64,000 nt of DNA from CAWJLS01 sp963843755. GTDB lineage: Bacteria > Acidobacteriota > Thermoanaerobaculia > Multivoradales > DATKCC01. The position numbers and the translations under genes were made by a program. Below the pieces are notes generated by a model that saw only the letters and a list, made by a program, of their open reading frames with translations, was not told the DNA's origin and ran no database searches. Position 1 is the first letter of the stretch, and the number at the start of each line of letters is the position of its first letter. Of this stretch, positions 31,747-40,100 are shown in pieces. Location of the stretch: positions 62,001-126,000 of the forward strand of contig CAWJLS010000001.1 in the NCBI GenBank assembly GCA_963843755.1. Reading direction: 5' to 3'.

Positions 31747-34128
31747 TCAAGGCGCCCGTTCCGCAGATACTGTCGGAAGACCGATAATCTGGAGGTCCTT
31801 GATCCCGGCCAGCGGGCTCTCGTCTGAAACACCCGTGCCCGAAAGATCGAGGTGCTCCAGGTTCGCGAGTCCGGAAAGCGGGCTCACGTCCGAAACTCCC
31901 GTGCCCGAAAGATTGAGGAGCTTCAGGTTCGCGAGCCCGGCCAGCGGGCTCACGTCCGAGACTCCTGTGCCCGAAAGACTGAGGAACTCCAGGTTCGCGA
32001 GTCCGGAAAGCGGGCTCACGTCCGAGACTCCTGTGCCCGAAAGATAGAGGATCTCCAGGTTCGCGAGCCCGGCCAGCGGGCTCACGTCCGAAACTCCCGT
32101 GCCCGAAAGATCGAGGATCTCCAGGTTCGCGAGCCCGGCCAGCGGGCTCACGTCGCTCAATGCCCGGGCGCCGCGGAGACTCAGGTGCCCGAGGTCCACG
32201 GGTCGGACGACCGAGGCGAACACCTCGAAGACCGCAGCCTGCTCGCTCGGGTCCGCCCTGAACAGCGCCTGTGCGACGACCGGGTCAGACGCGAAGATCT
32301 CCCCGGCGTCGCCCTGCGCCTGGCGCGTCAGCTCCCAGCGCCAGCACGCCTCCCAGGAGGCGGTGCGCAAGGCGCCCGGAAGGCCGGAGTGGGGGTCCAC
32401 GCTGATCTCTGCGAGGAGCTGCGCAAGCTCAGAAGTTGTCCCCGCGTCGTGCTCGGCGAGCTTGACGAGCTCACTACCGAACAGGAGCTCCGATAGCTCC
32501 GTTGCCCACTCGGGGCGACCGGCCAGGAGGCCGAAGAGGAGGACCAAAGGTTCGCGCCAGCTCGACTGGTCGGCGTAGGCCACCAGATCCTCCGGGCCGT
32601 CGCCCGCTGGAGTGCTCCCCTTCCCGAACCACCGTGGCGCGGTGATGCGCTCCTCCAGGTAGAGCGCGGCGAAGAACTCCTGGAAGGAGAGGTGGGTGAA
32701 GGCGTACCGCTGCTCGCCGCGCGGCAGGAGGAGGCCGCTCCGGCGGGCGATGTAGTCGACGAAGCGGCGCGCCGCGTGGCCCGGCTCCGCCACGTCGAGG
32801 ATCTTCGGCGACAGGGCCATGACGTCTCCCAGCCAGGCGACGACCTCGTCCTCGGAGACCAGGATCTCCCGGACCGGCTTCTCCTCGTCCTTGCTCTCTT
32901 CCTGCTCCGAGCGCCGTTGCTGCATCCGGAAGCCCACGTAGGCCAGCCAGCGCTTCTTCTCCTCCAGGCTGTAGTCCACCTCCGAGAGGCCGCGGTAGGA
33001 GTCGATCGATTCGAGGTACGCCTCCACGATCTTGTCGTAGAGCACCGCTCTGCCGTGGGGCAGCCGCGCCTGGATGCGGTGGATCAGAGCCATCAGGGTG
33101 AGGAGGTTCGGGATCCGGGCCAGCCGCAGGGTGCGGTGGTTGGAGGTGATGGCCTGGAAGAGATCCTCTGCCCTTTGCTTGGCGTCCGCCGGTGCCTGCT
33201 CGTGGCGCCCGTACCAGGCGTGGGAGAACTGCTCGATCTGGTAGTCCGAGAACGGGCTGACATACAGCACGTCGGCCCAGCGCAGCTCCATCCAACGAGA
33301 CACGTCCTTCATTCGGTCGTCCAGAGACCGGCTCTTCTGCGCGATCTCTTCTTCGCCATCGCCTAGGAGGTGCAACTGCATCCGGTCGTAGTCGAATGCC
33401 TCCTGTGGGTCCACGGTGTGAAATGGGACCAGGTCGTAGCCAACCACTCGTGACGTAACCAGCCAGCGGCAGCCGCGGTAACGCTCGACGCCTTCGAGCA
33501 CAGCGTCCCGCAAGGCCCGCCGCGTCGTCTCGCTGGCGATCTCGTCCACGCCGTCGAGCAGGATGAATGCCTGGCCCCTCTCCAGGTAGCCCAGGGTCTT
33601 GTCACGTCCGAGGTCCCGTGCCACCGGCCTGGAGAAGAAGGCATCGAGGAGACCGTCCCAGGTGATCTCCTGGGTGATCTCGAGCTCGCGGACGATCATC
33701 GGCAGTGGCAGGAGTGGCCCCAGCGCCCGCGCCCACGGTCGCTTGTTGGAGCGCGAGAGCTGCCAGGCGATCCAGTTGACGAGGGTCGACTTGCCGCTGC
33801 CCGGGTCACCGAGGATAACCAGGTGCGAATGGTCCGCCACCGCAGCCAGCAGCCGCGACCGCTCTGGTTGGTCGCGGCCCGGCTGCTCGACCGGGATCGG
33901 CTGGGCGCTCAGGTCCGGCGGCACGAACAGCCGGTAGATCGGCACGTCCGGGCTGTCTTTGAGGTGCGGCAGGCCGAGGAAACGGATGAAGCCGTGCCAG
34001 TAGTAAAGCTGCCTGTAGTAGGCGAGGATCTCCCGATCGTCGAACGGGTTGACGAACTCACCCCGGTCCGGTTCCTGGTAGAACGGGAGTCGGTGCGCTC
34101 GTCGTTTGATTGATCGCGCCACGGCCAT
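31747..34128 (-). CDS. NACHT-type STAND NTPase with C-terminal leucine-rich repeats
   Basis: 793 residues. The N-terminal ~100 residues (YYRQLYYWHGFIRFLGLPHL, IYRLFVPPDLS) match no effector I know. The P-loop domain has Walker A GDPGSGKST (107-115) and Walker B AFILLDGVDE (187-196) followed by a sensor arginine region (WLVTSR), as in NACHT proteins. A helical middle part follows, with FTHLSFQEFFAALYL, a hallmark of NACHT winged-helix/superhelical regions. The C-terminus (about 642-793) is a leucine-rich-repeat array of five almost identical 22-residue units plus degenerate caps. This is the layout of NLR immune receptors; bacterial NACHT proteins are known anti-phage proteins. The KAP NTPase gene lies 74 bases upstream on the same strand. 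No membrane segment or signal peptide is visible. Confidence 0.88.
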   Translation of the reverse strand: MAVARSIKRRAHRLPFYQEPDRGEFVNPFDDREILAYYRQLYYWHGFIRFLGLPHLKDSPDVPIYRLFVPPDLSAQPIPVEQPGRDQPERSRLLAAVADHSHLVILGDPGSGKSTLVNWIAWQLSRSNKRPWARALGPLLPLPMIVRELEITQEITWDGLLDAFFSRPVARDLGRDKTLGYLERGQAFILLDGVDEIASETTRRALRDAVLEGVERYRGCRWLVTSRVVGYDLVPFHTVDPQEAFDYDRMQLHLLGDGEEEIAQKSRSLDDRMKDVSRWMELRWADVLYVSPFSDYQIEQFSHAWYGRHEQAPADAKQRAEDLFQAITSNHRTLRLARIPNLLTLMALIHRIQARLPHGRAVLYDKIVEAYLESIDSYRGLSEVDYSLEEKKRWLAYVGFRMQQRRSEQEESKDEEKPVREILVSEDEVVAWLGDVMALSPKILDVAEPGHAARRFVDYIARRSGLLLPRGEQRYAFTHLSFQEFFAALYLEERITAPRWFGKGSTPAGDGPEDLVAYADQSSWREPLVLLFGLLAGRPEWATELSELLFGSELVKLAEHDAGTTSELAQLLAEISVDPHSGLPGALRTASWEACWRWELTRQAQGDAGEIFASDPVVAQALFRADPSEQAAVFEVFASVVRPVDLGHLSLRGARALSDVSPLAGLANLEILDLSGTGVSDVSPLAGLANLEILYLSGTGVSDVSPLSGLANLEFLSLSGTGVSDVSPLAGLANLKLLNLSGTGVSDVSPLSGLANLEHLDLSGTGVSDESPLAGIKDLQIIGLPTVSAERAP
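31825..32154 (-). repeat. Five tandem 66-bp LRR-coding repeats
   Basis: Five consecutive 66-base units encode the 22-residue consensus DVSPLAGLANLEILDLSGTG with only scattered differences, mostly at Ala/Ser after Leu and around ILD/ILY/FLS/LLN/HLD. The near identity at DNA level means recent expansion or homogenisation, so copy number probably varies between strains. The variable residues lie on the concave LRR surface, where ligands bind. Confidence 0.85.
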
Positions 34129-34202
34129 GGGTCCTTCAGTCTACCGCCCCATCCCCGCCAGATCCAAGGCAGCCCCGCCGAAGGTCGACCTCGGCCCGGA
34201 GC

Positions 34203-35588
34203 TCATTGCAGGAGATGCCACGCCGCCTCCCTGTCCTCGATCGGGCCGATGGCCTGGATCAGCGCCTCGACGTGCAAGACATTGTCCGCAGCCGGATCGT
34301 GGAAGACGGTGATCGGCTCGGTCGCAGCTTCGAGGGTCGCCGGCTTCTCGGCCGCCTTGCCCGCCTCCGAGTCCAGCTCGGGGAGCTCCCGCCGGGGCTC
34401 GAGGTGGCCAAGGTGCGCATCCACCCGGTGCGGCTCGCCAGTGCACCAGAGAAGGAGCTGGTCCCAGAACTCCCGGCGGTTCTGCCAGAGCAATCGGTAG
34501 AGCCGATTGTGGAAATGATAGAGGTAGCTGTAGGCCACGGCGAGTTGGGCCCAGCGCTCCGGCTCGTCGCCGGCGTCTTCGTGCGCTTTCCGGACCCGCT
34601 CCAGGTGCGGCTCGAAGCGAGCCAAGAGGTTTGCGTACCCCTTGATCTTGCGGGGGATAGGCGGCAAGCAGTCGAACGTCCGCACCACCGCAGTCAGGTC
34701 GCACGCAACTCCATCCTCACCCAGGTAGCGTTCCAGAAGACCTGCAGGCTCCTGGACCAGGGGGATGTGCCAGACGTTTTGGCAGAGCTTCTCCAGGTAG
34801 CGTTTGGCCATGCGCCGCTGGAGGTGATCGCCCTCCTGCTCGGGCAGGTGCCGGGCGACCGCACCCTCGATGATGTCCTGGTTCATGCCGAGGACGAAGA
34901 TGCAACTCGGCAGGTTCAGGTAGATCTTGATCCCTTCGAGGAGCTGATACGCGGTCTCCGCCTCGCACCGGTCCAGATCGTCGACCAGCACCACCAGCCG
35001 CTGGGGCTTCTTGCCGCGTCGAGCCAACAGCGTCTTCAACGCCTCCTCCAGGTGCTGACGGATCATGTGCGAGGGAAGTCGCGTCGCGAGGTTCTCCTCC
35101 TCCCACCGCTCCCCCGCTGCCTGAATCTTCGAGGCCTGGATACCGATCCGCTTGGTCAGGTCTTCCAGGGACAGGAGCGCTCCACGAATCGCCACCTCGC
35201 TGAGCTTCTGGCTCTCCTTAAGCGCCTTGGCATACCACGGGAGCTGCGTGCGGATCTCCTGGAGGAGCGCCACGATCGGCGCCTTCTCGTTCTGGTAGCG
35301 CCACGCCTCGAACCAGACGACCGTCACCTCATCCTTGTAGCGGCCACCCTTGCCCAAGCCGACAAACTCCGCCCCCTTCTTCGGAGACTGCTGCGGGCAC
35401 TCCCCCACCAGGTCCCAGTGGATCTGGTGAAGCGCGCTCGTCTTCCCCGTCCCCCAGTCTCCGTGCAACCCGAACACTTGAGGAGGAATTGAATTGGCGA
35501 TGGCATTGCCGATCCGCTGGATCAACTCTGTCCGCGAGAGGAGGTCCTCCAGCGTCGGCTCGTCGTTGTAAAGGCTCAGTACCGGCAT
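34203..35588 (-). CDS. KAP family P-loop NTPase
   Basis: 461 residues from ATG 35588. Walker A GDWGTGKT (43-50), the family hallmark VWFEAWRYQNE (91-101), Walker B LVVLVDDLDRCE (198-209) and FVLGMNQDII identify a KAP NTPase. The family includes the phage-exclusion protein PifA and eukaryotic Kidins220/ARMS. No membrane helices are inserted in the P-loop domain, unlike many KAP proteins, so it is probably soluble. The C-terminal ~200 residues are helical and rich in aromatic residues (YSYLYHFHNRLYRLLWQNRREFW). The gene starts in an AT-richer stretch and lies 74 bases from the NACHT-LRR gene, same strand, likely one transcript. The frame is open 27 codons further upstream to 35669, but family similarity starts at MPVLSLYNDEPT. 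Confidence 0.9.
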   Translation of the reverse strand: MPVLSLYNDEPTLEDLLSRTELIQRIGNAIANSIPPQVFGLHGDWGTGKTSALHQIHWDLVGECPQQSPKKGAEFVGLGKGGRYKDEVTVVWFEAWRYQNEKAPIVALLQEIRTQLPWYAKALKESQKLSEVAIRGALLSLEDLTKRIGIQASKIQAAGERWEEENLATRLPSHMIRQHLEEALKTLLARRGKKPQRLVVLVDDLDRCEAETAYQLLEGIKIYLNLPSCIFVLGMNQDIIEGAVARHLPEQEGDHLQRRMAKRYLEKLCQNVWHIPLVQEPAGLLERYLGEDGVACDLTAVVRTFDCLPPIPRKIKGYANLLARFEPHLERVRKAHEDAGDEPERWAQLAVAYSYLYHFHNRLYRLLWQNRREFWDQLLLWCTGEPHRVDAHLGHLEPRRELPELDSEAGKAAEKPATLEAATEPITVFHDPAADNVLHVEALIQAIGPIEDREAAWHLLQ

Positions 35589-35853
35589 GGCAGACCGGCC
35601 GCATCTTAGCGAACTCCGGTGCACCTTCCACGCCCTCAATTCGATTGCTCCACCGCCTTGCCCTGGCACTTCGCCAGCGGGGGCTGTTCATCCTGAGCTG
35701 ATCGATTTTCCGATGGACTGTACTCTTTCGACTACAGATTGATCATATCGAACATGAACCGGCACGGACTCCTCAAGCAAGCGCCGGCATGGAAATCGGT
35801 GGCTCCGGCGGGGAACGCGACGGGAGTCGGTACGGCAACGATCGCAGGCGAGT

Positions 35854-36015
35854 GGAGAGGCCCGGGAGGCCCCGCTGGAGGGCGTTGAGGACCGCGCCCG
35901 CGATGTCGCTGGAGCTGGCAGCAGGGCCCGGCGCGGTCCGAACCGAGGCGACCGTTTGTCTCCGAGCCGCCCTTGACGGTCGCCGTCCCGGAGGCGGGGC
36001 CTCCCGGGCCGCTCC
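35854..36015 (-). repeat. ~160-bp structured repeat, copy C (inverted)
   Basis: Inverted relative to copies A and B. Closing arms 35854-35875 and 35994-36015 pair with one mismatch. In plus coordinates, stem 3 is 35889-35898 with 35930-35939, and stem 2 is GGCGACCG (35947-35954) with CGGTCGCC (35977-35984). Stem 2 differs from copy B by a compensatory G-C to C-G exchange. TTCGCCGG again flanks the 5' side of the element. It lies between the KAP gene start and the epimerase gene, so copies B and C face each other across the NTPase pair. The rest of this 490-base gap is an AT-rich stretch (about 35695-35770), presumably the KAP promoter region. Confidence 0.8.
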
Positions 36016-36078
36016 CGGCGAACTCACCGCCGGAGCGACCTCTCTACCTCGTCCGGCCGCAGCCGCCCGCGGCCCCGG

Positions 36079-37059
36079 CTACCCCGCCGCGTGTTTCGCC
36101 CGGAACCACTGGGCGGTGCGCCGGAAGCCGTCGGGCAAGGACAGGGGCTCGGGCACGCCGAGCCCTTTCCGGATCTTTGTGGCGTCGACGGACGAGCGCC
36201 GCTGCTCGCCGGGCTTGCCCGGGCCGTGCTCGGGGGCTCGGTCGGTGCCGAGGACGGCGGCGAGCTCTCGGTAGAGGTCGACGACGGAGGTCTCGATGCC
36301 GGTACCGACGTTGTAGATGCGGAAGGGGGGGTGGCCGGCGGCTTTTTCGGCGGATAGATCCACCGCGGCCGCGGCGAGGTTCGCCCGGACGATGTCGGAG
36401 ACATGGACGTAGTCGCGGGTCTGGAGGCCGTCGCCGTGGATGGTGACGGGGCGGCCGTCGAGCAGGCGTTCGAGGAAGATGGCGACGACGCCGGCTTCGC
36501 CGTGGGGGTTCTGGCGCTCGCCGTAGACGTTGGCGTAGCGCAGGGCCACCGCTTCGAGCCCCGTCTCCACCGCGTAGTAGTAGAGGTAGCGCTCGACCGC
36601 CAGCTTGGCGACGCCGTAGGGGCTGACCGGGCGGGTCGGGTGCTCCTCGGGGGCCGGGTGGACGTCCTGCTCGCCGTAGATGGCGCCGCCGGTCGAGGCG
36701 AAGAGGACGCGGGAGACGCCGCCGCGGACGGTGGCCTCGAGCAGGTTGAGGGTGCCGAGCACGTTGACCGAGGCGTCGAAGACCGGGTCGGCCACGGAGC
36801 GCCGCACGTCCATCTGGGCGGCGTGGTGGACGAGGAGGTCGAAGCCCCCCTCCTCCACTCGCCGAGCCGCTTCGGGCGTCCGGATGTCGAGCCGCTCGAG
36901 GAGCGCGCCGTCGGGGACGTTCTCCTCCCTGCCGCCGGAGAGGTCGTCCAGGACGGTCACCCGGTCGCCCCGGGAGAGGAAGGCGTCCGCGAGGTGGGAG
37001 CCGATGAATCCCGCGCCGCCAGTGATACAGACGTTGCGGGCACTGAAGCCTGTCGCCAT
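36079..37059 (-). CDS. NAD-dependent nucleotide-sugar epimerase (GalE-like)
   Basis: 326-residue extended short-chain dehydrogenase. Rossmann motif GGAGFIGSH (14-22), VLDDLSGG (37-44), the active-site Thr123 in FASTGGAIYGE and YxxxK as Tyr148/Lys152 (SPYGVAKLAVERY), followed by RYANVYGERQ and RDYVHVSDIVRA. This fits UDP-glucose/UDP-N-acetylglucosamine 4-epimerases, which supply sugars for LPS or glycans; the exact substrate cannot be read from the sequence. A GGAGG site precedes ATG 37059. It stands alone between the NTPase module and a secreted protease; a 140-base gap upstream shows nothing. Confidence 0.92.
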   Translation of the reverse strand: MATGFSARNVCITGGAGFIGSHLADAFLSRGDRVTVLDDLSGGREENVPDGALLERLDIRTPEAARRVEEGGFDLLVHHAAQMDVRRSVADPVFDASVNVLGTLNLLEATVRGGVSRVLFASTGGAIYGEQDVHPAPEEHPTRPVSPYGVAKLAVERYLYYYAVETGLEAVALRYANVYGERQNPHGEAGVVAIFLERLLDGRPVTIHGDGLQTRDYVHVSDIVRANLAAAAVDLSAEKAAGHPPFRIYNVGTGIETSVVDLYRELAAVLGTDRAPEHGPGKPGEQRRSSVDATKIRKGLGVPEPLSLPDGFRRTAQWFRAKHAAG

Positions 37060-37199
37060 GATGATGAGGTCCTCCGCCGGTCTCGCGTGGGGTGGGAGGC
37101 TAACAGATCCTCTGCGCCCCGGCCGTGCCCCGGCCGCATCGAGACCGGCGGATGGACCTCTGAGGGAACCTCACCCTCGATCGGTGTCGCGCGACGTCC

Positions 37200-40100
37200 T
37201 CAGATCCCTTTCCTCCAGCTCGTTCCGCCCAGCACCGAGGCGAAGCTCACGGTCGCCTTGGTCGGCGCTCCGGAGGAGACGACCCGGGCGCCGGCGACCG
37301 GGGTGTCGGGGCCGCTCAGGGCGGGCTCGACCAGGAAGATCTCCGCCGCGCGGTCGACGCTGGTGCACCCCGTGGTGACCGAGCCCGCGCAGCGCGGCAG
37401 GGCCTTCAGGGTGCCGGTCTGGAGGAGCCCGGAGGCGTTGTAGCCGACGGTCAGCTCCGCTGCCATCCGGCCGAGGCTCGTGCCGTCGGCCGTCAGCAGG
37501 TAGGCGTCGATCCGGTAGACGTTCTGGCCCGCGCCCTTGTAGAGGGCGATCTCGGTCGCCGTCGCGCCGGCGGCCTGGGCCCGGACGATCTTGGACAGCA
37601 CCCGGAAGAGGTGGACGTCGGCGTCGGCGAAGCGGGTGTGGCAGGGCGCCACCAGCTCGGTCAGCCCCCGCCCCGGCTTGGCGTCCGCCGGGTGGGACGA
37701 GCCGTCGCCGCGGTTGTCGATCAGCAGCAGCTCGTTGTCGCTCCCCTGCCCGTCCCGGGTCGGGTCGAGCAGCACCTTCAGCAGGCCCGCGCCGCTCCCG
37801 GTCTGGCCGGTCACCAGGTCGGAGTTGAGGACGTTGCGCGAGACGCTGACGGCGAAGAGCTGAGGCCGCGCCGGGTTGCGCAGCAAGGTCGTCTCTTCCG
37901 GGTTGGTCGAGAACGCGAGCTGCCGCTCTCCCCCGGCGGCGCCGACCGTGTAGGCGATGCCGGCGAAGTCGCCGCTCGCCGTGTAGGAGAGGTTGACGCC
38001 CCGGCCGGCGGCGCCGGGGGCGACCACCCGCAGCCGGTCGAGCATCCCTTCGAGCCGCGTGCCGTCACAGGCCACCTGGGAGGTCGCCAGCTCGCCGGGG
38101 CCCTGCTCGGGCGACGTGCTCGCCGAACCGGCCCCGCTCGAGCCCGCTCCGGCCGGCGGCCGCAGCCAGGTGGAGGAGGCCAACAGGCTCGTCCAGTCGA
38201 CCGCCTCCTCGCTCCCGGTGCTGGAGGTGGCCGGAGCGAACGAGACCTGGACCTCCGAACCGCTGTCCGAACCACCCCCGGCGCCGCCGACGAACTGGGG
38301 GGTGCCGAGGACGACCTGCGCCGGCGCGTCGAACGAGGTGCAGCGGACCGACCCTCCCCCACCGCAGGCCGGCAGCACCCGGAGCATCCCCTGGTCGAGG
38401 GCGCCCGCCTTCCAGGTCACCTCCAGCTCGGCCGCCACCAAGCCGAGGGAGCGACCCTGCCCATCGAAGGGGAACGCGTCGATGCGATAGGTGCCGGACG
38501 CCTCGCCGCGGTAGATCGCCACGGCGACCCGGCGCGCGGTGGAGGACTCGACCCGGAGGATCTTCGACAGCACCCGGAAGACGTGAACGTCGTCGGCGCC
38601 GAGCTCGCCGTGGCAGGTGTCGAGCAGTCCCGCCAGCCCGCGGCCCGGCTTGGCGGAGGTCGCACCGTCGACGCTGCCGGAGAGGTTATCGATCGCCAGC
38701 AGGTCGCTCGGCGCGCTCCCACTCGGGGTCAGGGTCGGATCGATGGTGACCCGGAGCCGGTCGCTGTCCGCGGCGCCGACCAGGTCGGAGTTGAGCACGT
38801 TGCGGGTCAGGCTGACGCTGGCGAGCTGCGCCCGCGCCGGGTTGCGCAGCAGGGTCGTCTCCTCCGGGTTGGTCGAGAACGCCAGCTCGCGGCCGGGCGC
38901 GGACCCGGACGGCTCCGTGAAGGCGATGCCGGCGAAGTCGCCGGTGGCGGTGAACGACAGGTTGATGCCGGTGCTCCGTCCGCTCGAAGCGGGCAGGTTC
39001 GGTGCCTCGACCGTCAGCCGTGCGAGCAGACCGTGCAGCCGGGCCTCGTCGCAGGCCACCTGGGCGGCAGTGAGCGCCCCGGGGTCGCCAGCGGCCTGCG
39101 GGTCGGTCCGGACGCTGACGACCTCCGAGTACGGGCCGTACCCCGACGACGTCCGCGCCCGGACCCGGAAGGAGTAGCCGGTCTTCGGGCGCAGCCCGTC
39201 GAGGGCGGCCTTCCTGAGCGAACCGGAGACGGTGGCGGCCTCGACGAACAGGACGCCGCTCCGCAGCTCGACCCGGAAGTCGAGCGGCGCGGCGCCGTCC
39301 CAGCTCCACGTGAGCTGGACTTCAGTCTGCGAGAGCACGTTCGCCTGGAGACCGTACGGCGTTGCGGCGGACGGCGGATCAGAAGGTGGATCGGGAGGGG
39401 GCTCGGACGGCCCCGGAGGGGGATCAGATGGATCGGGAGTGGGGTCGGGCGGTGGGTCGAGGGTCCTGGCGCTGACCGGTCCGACGGCGGACGAATCGCC
39501 GCCGCAGCCGGTCGCCCGGACCTGGTAGGTGTAGCTGGTGGAGGCCGCGAGGCCGGTGTCGGCGAAGCTCTGTCTGCCCGCGGGCAGCGTCGCCAGCCGG
39601 GTGAAGGACGAGGCGCTCGCGAGCTTGCGCTCGACGACGAAGCCGTCCTCGTCCTGGGACCGGTCCTGCCAGGTGAGGTCGATCCGCGAGCTCGAGGTCG
39701 CGGTCGCCGACAGGCCGGCCGGTGCGGTGGGCACGGTGCATGCCGCCGTGCCGTTGCCGTAGAGCACGGCCAGCGCCGCCCGGTCGTCGTCGCCGAGACG
39801 GGCGCCGCGCCCGTCGTTGTGGGCGAAGGCGCGCATCAGCGCGTCGTCGAGGACCGGGTCGGCGCACGACGGCGTCCCGCTGTCGCCGCACGAGTGCCCG
39901 AGACCGAGGGCGTGGCCGATCTCGTGGGCGAAGACCAGCTCGCCGTTCTTGCCGCCGTTGCCGGCGAAGAAGCAGCCGGCGCCGTCCTGGGTGACCACTT
40001 CGCCTTCGACGATCCGCCAGTAGGTGGTGCCGCCGAAGTCGGCCGTCCCCGAGACGTTGCTGAAGCCGCCGATCGCCAGGACGCCGCCGCTGCTGCAGTC

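Noticed and set aside
31385..31827. Small ORFs containing RTAPGPA and AGAVLNAL, also seen around 35773-36027
   Set aside because: They are translations of repeat copies B and C. The same peptide appears only because the DNA element is conserved; there is no start context or codon pattern.
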